Shown: positions 38,407 to 47,298 of the stretch, one piece after another
How the letters are laid out: each line of letters opens with the position of its first letter
Position numbering within the stretch: the stretch's first letter is position 1
Assembly (NCBI GenBank): GCA_964619885.1
Contig: CAZUGA010000023.1
Span: 1-64,000 of the forward strand
DNA: 64,000 nucleotides
From: CAZUGA01 sp964619885
Lineage (GTDB): Bacteria; Pseudomonadota; Gammaproteobacteria; Methylococcales; UBA1147
Reading direction: 5' to 3'
Program-made: the position numbers and the translations under genes
Notes under the pieces: generated by a model
Database searches by the model: none
What the model was told of the DNA's origin: nothing
What the model saw: the letters and a program-made list of their open reading frames with translations, nothing else

Positions 38407-38415
38407 GTTTATTGG

Positions 38416-38450
38416 ATATTCCCGGGGATATTGAAATCCCCGGGGAATAT
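38416..38450 (+). terminator. terminator-like stem-loop after fliC
   Basis: ATATTCCCGGGGAT (38416-38429) pairs with ATCCCCGGGGAATAT (38436-38450) with a single bulged base, forming a strong G/C-rich stem followed by TTATT. It probably sets flagellin transcripts apart from flaG/fliD by termination or 3' protection. Confidence 0.65.
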
Positions 38451-38475
38451 TTATTCAGTTTCGTAGGTGTAGGGT

Positions 38476-38868
38476 ATGTCAAATCAAGTGTCGGCAAATC
38501 AAGTTTTGCAACCGTTACGTTATACAGAGAGTATTGGTAGATCCGATACAAGTTTACCGTCGAGTTTGTCACCGGTAACAACACAGAAAGTAACCGAGAT
38601 ATCAGAGCGTGATCAATTGAGTACAGGTCAGCAGAATTCGGAAACGGACCATGAGATAGACTCGGCGATCAGCCAATTGAATGATTATGCGCAGAATTTT
38701 AAGCGCGAACTTCATTTCAGTGTAGACGAAGCAAGTGGCCGGACCGTGATAAAAGTAACGGATCCGGAAACCGAAGAAATTATCCGACAGATTCCTCCGG
38801 AAGAGGTTCTGCGTATTGCCGAGTCTTTGGAAGATAATTCTGGGCTATTGCTTAGAGCCCAGGTTTGA
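38476..38868 (+). CDS. flaG: FlaG family protein
   Basis: 130 residues. The N-terminal half is variable and polar; the C-terminal half is the FlaG domain (LHFSVDEASGRTVIKVTD, then IIRQIPPEEVLRIAESL). FlaG proteins lie between fliC and fliD in polar-flagellated bacteria and affect filament length. The position here is exactly that. Confidence 0.88.
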   Translation: MSNQVSANQVLQPLRYTESIGRSDTSLPSSLSPVTTQKVTEISERDQLSTGQQNSETDHEIDSAISQLNDYAQNFKRELHFSVDEASGRTVIKVTDPETEEIIRQIPPEEVLRIAESLEDNSGLLLRAQV

Positions 38869-38899
38869 TGTTCGAAATTTGAATTAAGAGAAACTCAAC

Positions 38900-40243
38900 A
38901 TGCCTCAAATTCAAGCACCGGGTGTCGGTTCAGGACTGGATATTAATTCCATCGTTAGCCAGTTAATGGTTTTGGAACGGAGACCTCTGGATTTACTGGA
39001 AAATAGGCAAGACCAAGCAGAAGCTCAACTTAGCGCGTTTGGCCAATTAAAGAGCAGTATATCTAGTTTCGAAAGCGCAATGGGTAATCTGAGCAGTTTA
39101 TCCAAGTTCCAGATTTTCGCACCCACTTCAACGGATGAGACGATTTTAACCGCATCTGCGGATGAAGCAGCAGTAGAAGGAACTTACGATATTAACGTCA
39201 CCGCATTAGCGGCGAGTCACAAGCTGGCCTCCAATGCCGTTACGGATCCGACCGCTGTAGTCGGTGAAGGGACATTGACGCTCAGCGTTGGCGGGAATTC
39301 GTTTGATGTGACCATAGACAACTCCAATAGCTCATTATTTGGTATTAGGGACGCCGTGAATAATGCATCTACAAATACCGGAGTTACCGCAACCATAGTT
39401 AATGAAAATAGCGGAAGCCGATTGATATTCACATCGGATGATGCCGGCACCGCAAATTCGCTTTTAATTACTGCAACCAATGGTGCCGTAGGTAATTTGT
39501 CACAGCTGGATGGGGCGAATTTAACGGAAAAGCGTGCTGCGGCTGACGCGCAATTAACCATAGATACATTCCCGGTCACGAGTTCCACAAATGATGTCGC
39601 AGGTGCAATTGAAGGGGTTACTTTGAGGTTGGAAGGGATTGGAGCCTCCACTATTGATGTGGCACGAGACGACGACGAAATTAAGAAATCCGTGCAAGAA
39701 CTTGCCGATGCCTTTAATGGACTTCGAGATGAAATTGATAAGCAAAGAGAAGGACAGCTAGAGGCGGATGGAACCCTGTTAGCGCTTGAGTCGCAGATTC
39801 TACGAGAATTAAACCAAGGTCAATCCATCACCGGATCAAACTATAAATTTCTATCGGAAGTTGGGATTTCCTTGGACAAGGAAGGTCGCATGCAGGTCGA
39901 TTCCGATTTGTTACAAACCTCGTTAGATTCGGAGTTTCGTTCGTTCGTGAATTTACTGGCAGCGCCCAATGAAGGTTTTGCATTCCGATTGGAAAGTTTG
40001 GCGTCAACCGTATTATTGCCGGATGGATTAATAGATGCTCGAGAGGATGGGCTAAATGATACTATCCGCAGATTTGATGATCAGAAAGCCAATATGGAAT
40101 TCAGGCTTGAGATTATTGAAAAACGAATCCGTGCTCAATTTACCGCAATGGATGCGCTCGTGAGCAACTTAAATGCGACAAGTTCGTTTCTTTCCCAGCA
40201 ATTGTCGTCAGTTGTGGGTAATTCCGGTAGTAGCAACGGTTAA
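38900..40243 (+). CDS. fliD: flagellar filament cap protein FliD
   Basis: 447 residues. N-terminal APGVGSGLDINSIVSQLMVLERRPL is the FliD signature, and the C-terminal coiled-coil (RRFDDQKANMEFRLEIIEKRIRAQFTAMDALVSNLN) is typical. Caps the filament and directs flagellin polymerisation. Preceded by TAAGAGA. Followed by fliS. Confidence 0.96.
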   Translation: MPQIQAPGVGSGLDINSIVSQLMVLERRPLDLLENRQDQAEAQLSAFGQLKSSISSFESAMGNLSSLSKFQIFAPTSTDETILTASADEAAVEGTYDINVTALAASHKLASNAVTDPTAVVGEGTLTLSVGGNSFDVTIDNSNSSLFGIRDAVNNASTNTGVTATIVNENSGSRLIFTSDDAGTANSLLITATNGAVGNLSQLDGANLTEKRAAADAQLTIDTFPVTSSTNDVAGAIEGVTLRLEGIGASTIDVARDDDEIKKSVQELADAFNGLRDEIDKQREGQLEADGTLLALESQILRELNQGQSITGSNYKFLSEVGISLDKEGRMQVDSDLLQTSLDSEFRSFVNLLAAPNEGFAFRLESLASTVLLPDGLIDAREDGLNDTIRRFDDQKANMEFRLEIIEKRIRAQFTAMDALVSNLNATSSFLSQQLSSVVGNSGSSNG

Positions 40244-40276
40244 TCGCGGGAAATGTCACCTAATTGGAGTTAATAG

Positions 40277-40678
40277 ATGCAATTATCGAAACAAAGCAGA
40301 GCGCTTAATAGTTATGGTCAGGTCGCACTGCATTCTGAGGTACAGATAGCATCGCGCCATCGATTAATCCAAATGTTAATGGAAGGTGCTTTGGAGAAGA
40401 TCGCTTATGCCAAAGGCGACATAGAGCGGGGTAATCTTCAGGAGAAAGGTAAAAACATCGGATGGGCGATTTCAATTATTAACGGTTTGCGCTCTAGTTT
40501 GGATTCGGAAACAGGTGGAGACATTGCGAATAATCTCGATGATCTTTATGAATATATGGGACGATGTTTGTCTGAAGCTAACATCTCTACCGATGTTGAG
40601 AAATTGGAAGAAGTTACGTCACTTCTGCTGAAGATTAAAGGTGCTTGGGATGAGATTCCGAATGAATTTCATAAATGA
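40277..40678 (+). CDS. fliS: flagellin export chaperone FliS
   Basis: 133 residues, helical. HRLIQMLMEGALEKIAYAKGDIERG and AISIINGLRSSLDSETGGDIANNLDDLYEYM match FliS, which keeps flagellin unfolded for export. Preceded by TTGGAG. Located between fliD and the fliT-like gene as expected. Confidence 0.95.
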   Translation: MQLSKQSRALNSYGQVALHSEVQIASRHRLIQMLMEGALEKIAYAKGDIERGNLQEKGKNIGWAISIINGLRSSLDSETGGDIANNLDDLYEYMGRCLSEANISTDVEKLEEVTSLLLKIKGAWDEIPNEFHK

Positions 40679-40705
40679 ATCAATGCTAAATGGGAGAATC
40701 CTTTG

Positions 40706-41017
40706 ATGAAGCAAGATCAATTTAATGATTTCAAGAAAATCATGTCTCTGAGTGAGAAAATGCTGGAAAATGCCCGACAACAACGTTGGGATGATGTCAG
40801 TGCAATTGAAGATGAGCGGCGTCAACTACTAACAGATTTCTTTTCTAAACCGGTAAATGGACAGAAAGGTATGCTCGCTAACAGCATTAGAGCTATTCTT
40901 GAAAAAGACCGTGAGATCGTTAAGTTGGGTTCCGAAAAACGTGACGAATTGCGCGGTGCGCTTCAAAAATTTAGCCGCGGTAAAGATGTCGTTCAAGCGT
41001 ATTCGGCAGCTGTTTAG
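40706..41017 (+). CDS. fliT: FliT-like flagellar chaperone
   Basis: 103 residues, fully helical (KIMSLSEKMLENARQQRWDD, AILEKDREIVKLGSEKRDEL). FliT proteins are FliD chaperones and poorly conserved, so the call leans on size, helix pattern and position after fliS. The ATG at 40706 follows GGGAGA; the TTG three bases earlier is not needed. Confidence 0.72.
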   Translation: MKQDQFNDFKKIMSLSEKMLENARQQRWDDVSAIEDERRQLLTDFFSKPVNGQKGMLANSIRAILEKDREIVKLGSEKRDELRGALQKFSRGKDVVQAYSAAV

Positions 41018-41027
41018 CAGTTAAAGA

Positions 41028-41852
41028 TCAGACCCGCTGAAGAATAATCTCTAAAACCATTCTACTGCCGAAATAGGCTAACATCAAAGAGGCGAATCCT
41101 CCCAAGGTCCACCGAATGGCGGTTTGCCCGCGCCATCCATGACGCGCTCGCCCCCAAAGTAGTACGCTAAATACAATCCACGCAAATACAGATAATACTG
41201 TTTTGTGCGCTAAATGTTGTTCCAGTAAATCTTCAACAAATAGCAATCCACTCCCCAACGATAAAGTCAGAAGAATTACGCCCGCGCCAATCATTTGAAA
41301 CAATAAAGATTCCATAGTTTGTAGCGGCGGTAATGACCGAATAAATCGGTTTGATTTGTGATGGTGCAACTGATGGTCTTGCACAGCAAGCAATATCGCT
41401 TGAACGGCGGCGATATTCAGTAGGCTGAATGCAAGTATTGATGACAATATATGTAATTGCATACCCGGGCTTGCGTCATTTAGATGTTGGGCTTTTTGCG
41501 GAATAATTAAATTCATTGTTAACACTAAGGCCGCGAGTGGGAAAATTAAGATACCCAAATTATCTACCGGTTTACTGAATGCGGTAGTCAGCAAGATTAC
41601 AACAATAATCAAAATGATAAGTGCAGCTGTCTCAGGTAGACTAAAATTAATTCCAGCGTTACTCCACATTCTATCGGCTAAACATAACCCGTGAGCGACT
41701 GCTGCAATCCAAGCAAGTAGCAAGTAAGGCGGTGTTTTAGAATGATTTCGTTCAACCTTGCTCGGCGAAACAATTGCCGATTTAATGATTAAGCTGGTTG
41801 CTGCTATATATGCAATGACCGCGAATATGCCGAATACTATTGAGTTTATCAA
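41028..41852 (-). CDS. CcsA/YpjD-like inner-membrane protein
   Basis: 274 residues with about eight membrane segments (for example IVFGIFAVIAYIAATSLII, ALVLTMNLII, ILSSILAFSLLNIAAVQAIL, SVFAWIVFSVLLWGRARHGWRGQTAIRWTL). The HILSSILAFSLLNIAA and ARHGWRGQTAIRWT region resemble the cytochrome c assembly (CcsA/CcmC-type) domain. Members next to ffh are usually annotated YpjD, function poorly known. Convergent with fliT and divergent from ffh. Confidence 0.8.
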   Translation of the reverse strand: MINSIVFGIFAVIAYIAATSLIIKSAIVSPSKVERNHSKTPPYLLLAWIAAVAHGLCLADRMWSNAGINFSLPETAALIILIIVVILLTTAFSKPVDNLGILIFPLAALVLTMNLIIPQKAQHLNDASPGMQLHILSSILAFSLLNIAAVQAILLAVQDHQLHHHKSNRFIRSLPPLQTMESLLFQMIGAGVILLTLSLGSGLLFVEDLLEQHLAHKTVLSVFAWIVFSVLLWGRARHGWRGQTAIRWTLGGFASLMLAYFGSRMVLEIILQRV

Positions 41853-42047
41853 ATTGGCTGCCCTCCGGTGATTAGTCTGGCATAATGCGCGGTGAAGTTG
41901 AAGTCGGAGTGTGTAATTAGGTGTTTGGGTATTCAGGTGTGACGATAGTCGCGTTAGCGTCGTTATGGCTATGCCCTATTGGACGCTTACCGCATCGGGG
42001 TGACTAAAATTTCGCCTGAATTTTGATATATACAATGTTGGTGGAAC

Positions 42048-43406
42048 ATGTTTGACAATCTTAGTGATCGATTAAATCAATCTCTGAAAAAAATTCGTGG
42101 CCAAGGACGATTAACCGAAGCCAATATCGAAGAAACAATGCGCGAGGTCCGGATGGCCATGTTGGAAGCGGATGTTGCACTTCCGGTGGTCCGTGGGTTC
42201 ATTGACCACGTAAAAACCCGAGCATTGGGACAAGAGGTTCAATCTAGTTTAACTCCCGGCCAGGCTCTGATAAAGATTGTTCAGAGTGAAATGGTTACGC
42301 TGATGGGCGAGGCGAACGAAGGACTCAATCTGGCCGCTACCCCTCCGGCAGTAATCTTGTTGGCTGGACTGCAGGGCGCGGGAAAAACAACCACGGTAGC
42401 CAAACTCGGTCGTTGGCTAAAAGAAAACCAAAATAAAAAAGTTGGTGTGGTGAGTGCCGATGTTTATAGGCCTGCCGCAATCGAACAACTTCAAACCTTA
42501 GCGCATGAGCAGTCATTAGAATTTTTTGCGAGTGAAACGTCTCAAAGTCCGGTGGATATCGCAACCAAAGCTTTGAACGACGCACGCAAGAAATTTTTGG
42601 ATGTGCTCATTGTAGACACAGCAGGGCGATTGCATGTCGATGATGCCATGATGGGCGAAATTAAACAGCTGTTTGATGCTGTACAGCCTGTCGAAACCTT
42701 ATTTGTAGTGGACAGTATGACCGGGCAGGATGCGGCAAATACGGCCAAAGCTTTTAATGACGCTTTACCTCTGACCGGCGTAGTTTTAACAAAAACCGAC
42801 GGCGACGCCCGCGGTGGTGCTGCGTTATCAGTGCGTCAGATTACTGGTAAACCGATTAAATTTCTTGGGATAGGCGAAAAATCGGATGCACTGGAACTAT
42901 TTCACCCCGATAGAATTGCATCACGTATCTTGGGAATGGGTGATGTACTCAGTTTAATCGAAGAAGTTGAACGTAAGGTTGATCAGAAAAAAGCTGAGAA
43001 ACTCGCCAAGAAAATTAAAAAAGGAAAAAGTTTCGATTTATCCGATTTTCGCGACCAAATCCTTCAAATGAATAATATGGGGGGAATTAATTCGCTGATG
43101 GAAAAAATGCCTGGCATGGGAAATCTGCCACAAAATGTACGCAATCAGGTGGATGATAAAATGTTTAACAGATTGGTTGCAATTATCGATTCAATGACGC
43201 CTCACGAAAGACAATTTCCCGCATCCTTGAATGGTTCCAGAAAACGCCGTATAGCTAAAGGTTCAGGCACCCAAATTCAAGATATAAACCGTTTGTTGAA
43301 GCAACATAAACAAATGCAAAAAATGATGAAAAAATTTAAGGGTGGGAACATGATGAATATGATGAGGGGCATTAAAGGAAATATGTCAGGTCGAATGCCG
43401 TTTTAG
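42048..43406 (+). CDS. ffh: signal recognition particle protein Ffh
   Basis: 452 residues. SRP GTPase that targets membrane proteins cotranslationally together with 4.5S RNA and FtsY. N domain (FDNLSDRLNQSLKKIRGQ), G domain with P-loop LAGLQGAGKTTTVAKLG, DTAGRLHVD and TKTDGDARGG, and a Met-rich M domain with RKRRIAKGSGT and an MMKKFKGGNMMNMMRG tail. Followed by the rpsP operon as in many gammaproteobacteria. Confidence 0.97.
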   Translation: MFDNLSDRLNQSLKKIRGQGRLTEANIEETMREVRMAMLEADVALPVVRGFIDHVKTRALGQEVQSSLTPGQALIKIVQSEMVTLMGEANEGLNLAATPPAVILLAGLQGAGKTTTVAKLGRWLKENQNKKVGVVSADVYRPAAIEQLQTLAHEQSLEFFASETSQSPVDIATKALNDARKKFLDVLIVDTAGRLHVDDAMMGEIKQLFDAVQPVETLFVVDSMTGQDAANTAKAFNDALPLTGVVLTKTDGDARGGAALSVRQITGKPIKFLGIGEKSDALELFHPDRIASRILGMGDVLSLIEEVERKVDQKKAEKLAKKIKKGKSFDLSDFRDQILQMNNMGGINSLMEKMPGMGNLPQNVRNQVDDKMFNRLVAIIDSMTPHERQFPASLNGSRKRRIAKGSGTQIQDINRLLKQHKQMQKMMKKFKGGNMMNMMRGIKGNMSGRMPF

Positions 43407-43449
43407 GTGTATTGTGGGTGATTTATTCTAGTGTTATTGTTTAAATTGC

Positions 43450-43477
43450 TTCACATTTCATATTTTTGACGTAAAAT
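43450..43477 (+). promoter_or_regulatory. sigma-70 promoter for rpsP-rimM-trmD-rplS
   Basis: TTCACA (43450-43455) and TAAAAT (43472-43477) match -35 and -10 at 5 of 6 positions each with a 16-base spacer, ending 48 bases before the rpsP start. Confidence 0.6.
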
Positions 43478-43525
43478 GATCCGGTTTATTTATCTGACAA
43501 AAAACAAATATCCAAAGGAGTATTG

Positions 43526-43777
43526 ATGGTAACTATTCGTTTATCTCGGGGCGGGGCAAAAAAACGTCCGTTTTATCACGTCGTTGTAACCGACAGTAGG
43601 TTCCCGCGGGACGGTCGCTATATCGAACGTCTTGGTTTTTTTAACCCGGTGGCGAGCGGAGGAGAAGAGAGGTTGCGTTTGAATGTCGAGCGAGTTGAAT
43701 TTTGGCAATCGCATGGTGCGCAGCTTTCTGACCGCGTGGCGAATCTAGTTAAAAACGCGAAAAAAGCTGTCAACTAA
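43526..43777 (+). CDS. rpsP: 30S ribosomal protein S16
   Basis: 83 residues. MVTIRLSRGGAKKRPFYHVVVTDSRFPRDGRYIE-type N-terminus is diagnostic, followed by LGFFNPVA. AAAGGAG precedes the ATG at 43526; a TTG three bases upstream is ignored. First gene of the classic rpsP-rimM-trmD-rplS operon. Confidence 0.98.
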   Translation: MVTIRLSRGGAKKRPFYHVVVTDSRFPRDGRYIERLGFFNPVASGGEERLRLNVERVEFWQSHGAQLSDRVANLVKNAKKAVN

Positions 43778-43786
43778 AATTTAGCA

Positions 43787-44317
43787 TTGCAATTCGATGT
43801 AAATATAGAACCGGATGACGATCCCAAGATCTGTTTGGGTTATTTGTCTGGTGTATTCGGTGTTCAGGGTTGGGTGAAAGTATTTTCCTATACCGATCCG
43901 AAAGAAAATATACTTTGCTATTCACCCTGGTTGCTAATTAAGCAAGAAAGAACCCTCGAATCGGAAGTCGTTGCTGGTAATCTTTACGGGAAAGCCATAG
44001 TTGCAAAGCTGGATGTAGTTGATTCACGCGAGGATGCCGCTTCTATTACCGGGATGAATATCTACGTAAAACGCTCGTGTTTACCCGTGCTGGAAAAGGA
44101 TCAGTTTTATTGGTCTGACTTGCTTGGATTGTCCGTACTGACCGATGCTGGGGAAGTGCTCGGACGTGTAGATTCCTTGATTGAAACAGGTGCTAACGAT
44201 GTTTTGGTTGTTCAAGGCGACCGTGAACGGTTAATTCCGTTCGTATTGGAAAGCGTCGTTAAAAAGGTTGATTTGGAGAACGGTATTATCAAAGTTTCAT
44301 GGGAGTCAGATTTTTGA
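43787..44317 (+). CDS. rimM: ribosome maturation factor RimM
   Basis: 176 residues; assists 30S maturation near S19. N-terminal barrel LGYLSGVFGVQGWVKVFSYT and C-terminal PRC-barrel (FYWSDLLGLSVLTDAGEVLG, LIPFVLESVVKKVDLENGII) match. The start is a TTG at 43787 with only a weak Shine-Dalgarno sequence, 9 bases after rpsP, so translation may depend on coupling. Confidence 0.95.
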   Translation: MQFDVNIEPDDDPKICLGYLSGVFGVQGWVKVFSYTDPKENILCYSPWLLIKQERTLESEVVAGNLYGKAIVAKLDVVDSREDAASITGMNIYVKRSCLPVLEKDQFYWSDLLGLSVLTDAGEVLGRVDSLIETGANDVLVVQGDRERLIPFVLESVVKKVDLENGIIKVSWESDF

Positions 44318-44330
44318 AACCGCGCTAAGA

Positions 44331-45080
44331 ATGCGAATAGATGTAGTTACTTTGTTTCCTGAAATGATTCAGGATGCTGCCCGGTATGGAGTTACAGGTA
44401 GAGCTATAAAAAACGATATAGTGAAACTGGGTGTATGGAACCCTAGACGATATACCAAAGATAAAAGGCAAACTGTAGACGATCGGCCTTATGGCGGCGG
44501 CCCTGGTATGTTAATGATGGTTCAGCCACTGCGTGACGCGATTCAATCGGCCCGTGCTGATGAAAGTGATTTGGCTACAGTGATTTACCTCACTCCTCAA
44601 GGAAAAAGGATTGAGCAGCAGGATTTGTTGCGATTTTCAAGATTGAAACGTTTGATTCTCGTCGCGGGACGATACGAGGGGATAGACGAACGGATCATCG
44701 AATCGGAAATTGATGAAGAATGGTCTTTGGGGGATTATGTTTTAAGCGGGGGGGAGTTGGCTGCGCTTGTGTTGATAGATGGAATTACTCGGTTGATCCC
44801 CAGCGTATTGGGTGACAACGAATCGAGTCGGCAGGAATCACATATGCAGGGTCTATTGGATTACCCGCAATATACCCGGCCAGAAATTATTGATGGAAAG
44901 GAAGTTCCAAAAGTTTTGCAAAGTGGCAACCACCAAGAAATTGAACGGTGGCGGATAAAACAATCGTTGGGTAGAACTTGGCAACGTCGGCCTGATATGA
45001 TGCAACGTTACCGGTTGAGTCCTAATGAAGAACGATTGTTGAACGAATTTATTAACGAAGAAAGTTTGAAAGAGGAATAG
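44331..45080 (+). CDS. trmD: tRNA (guanine-N1-)-methyltransferase TrmD
   Basis: 249 residues; makes m1G37 in tRNAs reading CNN and GNN-type codons, using S-adenosylmethionine. MRIDVVTLFPEMIQDAARYGVTGRA, DDRPYGGGPGMLMM, GRYEGIDERI and EWSLGDYVLSGGELAAL, which form the trefoil-knot cofactor site, are all present. I chose the ATG at 44331 because it matches the standard N-terminus; an in-frame start at 44268 overlaps rimM. Confidence 0.97.
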   Translation: MRIDVVTLFPEMIQDAARYGVTGRAIKNDIVKLGVWNPRRYTKDKRQTVDDRPYGGGPGMLMMVQPLRDAIQSARADESDLATVIYLTPQGKRIEQQDLLRFSRLKRLILVAGRYEGIDERIIESEIDEEWSLGDYVLSGGELAALVLIDGITRLIPSVLGDNESSRQESHMQGLLDYPQYTRPEIIDGKEVPKVLQSGNHQEIERWRIKQSLGRTWQRRPDMMQRYRLSPNEERLLNEFINEESLKEE

Positions 45081-45083
45081 CGG

Positions 45084-45428
45084 ATGAGCAATATCATTCA
45101 TGAACTGGAAGCTGAACAGATTAAAAAGGATCTACCGGACTTTGGTCCAGGTGACACTGTAGTTGTCCAGGTCAAGGTAAAAGAAGGTAGTCGAGAGAGA
45201 TTGCAGGCTTTTGAAGGGGTTGTAATAGGGAAACGGAATCGTGGTCTAAATTCTTCGTTTACTGTACGTAAGATTTCGCACGGTGAAGGAGTAGAACGCG
45301 TGTTTCAATCCCATAGTACGCTGATTGAAAACATTTTGGTGAAACGTAAAGGTGATGTCCGTAGGGCGAAACTTTATTACTTGCGTGAAAGAACCGGTAA
45401 GGCCGCGAGAATCAAAGAAAAACTTTGA
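45084..45428 (+). CDS. rplS: 50S ribosomal protein L19
   Basis: 114 residues. PGDTVVVQVKVKEGSRERLQAFEGVVI and GEGVERVFQSHSTLIENI are diagnostic of L19. Begins 3 bases after trmD with AGAGGAA as ribosome-binding site. Last gene of the operon; a bulged stem follows. Confidence 0.98.
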   Translation: MSNIIHELEAEQIKKDLPDFGPGDTVVVQVKVKEGSRERLQAFEGVVIGKRNRGLNSSFTVRKISHGEGVERVFQSHSTLIENILVKRKGDVRRAKLYYLRERTGKAARIKEKL

Positions 45429-45441
45429 AATTTATTACCCC

Positions 45442-45471
45442 AGAATCTGAATAGATGTAACATTCGATTCT
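45442..45471 (+). terminator. weak stem-loop after rplS
   Basis: AGAATCTGAAT (45442-45452) can pair with ATTCGATTCT (45462-45471) with one bulged base and a 9-base loop, 13 bases after the rplS stop. It is A/T-rich and lacks a clean T-run, so it is only a candidate. Confidence 0.3.
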
Positions 45472-45619
45472 TGCGCTTTAAACACCATTTTTGCATTCCC
45501 AGGTAAATATTTTGAAGCCTGTGGATCAATGCGGCTATTTCTTAAGACTTTGGCCTATTGCCGAATCAAATATTTCTAATGATGACGGTTCATAACCGTT
45601 AAACAGCTAGTTCAGCTAG

Positions 45620-46513
45620 ATGCGAGACAATAGTGAAACCGCATTGATCGAATCGTTTCAGGACTCATTATGGCTTGAATCCGGCTTGAGCCAAAACACG
45701 TTGAATGCTTACGCCTCGGACCTGAAGAAATTTTCTTTATGGTTACAGCCTAAAAGTTTATTGGTTACACAACCAGGGGATATCTCCGAATATCTCGCAA
45801 CGCAGTTCCGCGAGGGTATTAGTGCGCGCTCGAGTGCTCGTCTGCTGTCGAGTTTTCGCCGGTTTTTTGGGTTACTTGTTCGTGACGGACGTTTAGCTAC
45901 CAATCCATGTAGTAATATCGACTCGCCGCATATTGGCAGGCCATTGCCAGGGACGATTTCCGAAGGTGATGTAGAGCGGTTGCTAAAAGCCCCCGATACA
46001 TCGAAACCGATTGGCTTTAGAGACCGGACCATGTTGGAGTTTTTGTATGCGACGGGTGTCAGGGTTTCAGAATTGGTTGGGTTAAAGAGTAATCAAATCA
46101 ATTTTCGCCAGGGTATTGTAAGGATTATTGGGAAAGGCAATAAAGATAGATTGGTACCGGTAGGGGAAATATCGTTGTCTTGGATAAACGACTATTTCAA
46201 TCAATCCCGTTGTGAAATTCTGGGCGATCGGCAATCGGACTTTGTCTTTATCAGTAACCGTGCTTCTCCCATTACTCGCCAGGCATTTTGGTATAGGATT
46301 AAAGTTTATGCCGAGAAAGCTGGTATCAAGAAATCGATATCACCGCATACAGTACGGCATGCTTTTGCAACCCACTTGTTAAATCATGGAGCTGATCTGC
46401 GTGTTGTTCAGTTATTGCTAGGCCATAGCGACTTATCGACTACTCAAATTTATACCCATATTGCACGGCAACGTTTAAAAGACCTGCACGGCGAATTCCA
46501 TCCCCGGGGGTGA
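45620..46513 (+). CDS. xerD: tyrosine recombinase XerD
   Basis: 297 residues; with XerC resolves chromosome dimers at dif. The N-terminal SAM-like domain has DSLWLESGLSQNTLNAYASDL and SSARLLSSFRRFF. The catalytic domain has Arg in ATGVRVSELVGL, Lys in GKGNKDRLVPVG, HxxR in SPHTVRHAFATHLL, LLGHSDLSTTQ and the nucleophile Tyr in TQIYTHIARQRL. The LHGEFHPRG ending and the overall pattern fit XerD rather than XerC. Confidence 0.92.
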   Translation: MRDNSETALIESFQDSLWLESGLSQNTLNAYASDLKKFSLWLQPKSLLVTQPGDISEYLATQFREGISARSSARLLSSFRRFFGLLVRDGRLATNPCSNIDSPHIGRPLPGTISEGDVERLLKAPDTSKPIGFRDRTMLEFLYATGVRVSELVGLKSNQINFRQGIVRIIGKGNKDRLVPVGEISLSWINDYFNQSRCEILGDRQSDFVFISNRASPITRQAFWYRIKVYAEKAGIKKSISPHTVRHAFATHLLNHGADLRVVQLLLGHSDLSTTQIYTHIARQRLKDLHGEFHPRG

Positions 46514-46516
46514 TCA

Positions 46517-47287
46517 ATGCAACAATCCATTCACCCAACCGCACAAATTTCCAGTTCAGCAATTTTGGGTTCAGATGTGCGTATTGGTCCTTATGCCGTT
46601 ATTGAGGAAAACGTTCGTCTTGGTGATGAATGTTCCATTGGCGCGCATGCAGTGATTCATCCTTTTGTTTCTATGGGGGTTAATAACCAAGTATGTTCGC
46701 ACGCTGTAATTGGTGGTTTACCCCAGGATATAAGTTTCGATCCGGTAACGGAGACTTATATTTCAATAGGAGACAACAATGTTTTCAGGGAAGCGGTAAC
46801 AGTTAATCGGGCAACTAAACTAAATGCTTCAACGCTTATAGGGTCGAATTGTTATTTCATGAATAACAGCCACGTCGCGCATGACTGCTCGGTTGGGAAT
46901 AATACGATATTCGCCAGCGGAGTTGCCATTGGTGGACATGTGACTATAGCGGATAGAGTCTTTCTCGGTGGTGGAGCGATGGTCCATCAATATTGCCGAA
47001 TCGGTTCATTGGTGATGGTTTCCGGGACCGTTGGAGTATTGCAAGACTTGCTCCCCTATACAATGGCAGGAGACAGTCCAGCGAGGCATTATCGGTTAAA
47101 TGTAGTTGGTTTGAAACGGGCGGGAATTACCGGAGAACGCTACAAAGCGCTGTCGGTTGCATTTCGTCGTTTAAAAAACCGGCAGGATCTTAACGATCTT
47201 ACGGATACTGAAGAAATCAACAATCTGAGAACTTGGCTTGCCAGTGAGAGTAAACGCGGTATCAGTTCGTTTATGGGATCCATCTAA
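46517..47287 (+). CDS. lpxA: UDP-N-acetylglucosamine (or UDP-GlcNAc3N) acyltransferase LpxA
   Basis: 256 residues, left-handed beta-helix of hexapeptide repeats, first acylation step of lipid A synthesis. The catalytic His is H122 in HVAHDCSVG (equivalent of E. coli H125); VGLKRAGITGERYKALS is the start of the C-terminal helical part. The next two genes, gnnA and gnnB, make a 3-amino sugar nucleotide, so this LpxA may use UDP-GlcNAc3N and form an amide at C3, as in Acidithiobacillus. It starts 3 bases after xerD. Confidence 0.93.
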   Translation: MQQSIHPTAQISSSAILGSDVRIGPYAVIEENVRLGDECSIGAHAVIHPFVSMGVNNQVCSHAVIGGLPQDISFDPVTETYISIGDNNVFREAVTVNRATKLNASTLIGSNCYFMNNSHVAHDCSVGNNTIFASGVAIGGHVTIADRVFLGGGAMVHQYCRIGSLVMVSGTVGVLQDLLPYTMAGDSPARHYRLNVVGLKRAGITGERYKALSVAFRRLKNRQDLNDLTDTEEINNLRTWLASESKRGISSFMGSI

Positions 47288-47298
47288 CATCGAATAAT

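Noticed and set aside
45620..46513. XerC as identity of the tyrosine recombinase
   Set aside because: The LHGEFHPRG ending and the SSARLLSSFRRFF, HAFATHLLNHGADLRVVQ blocks match XerD better than XerC.
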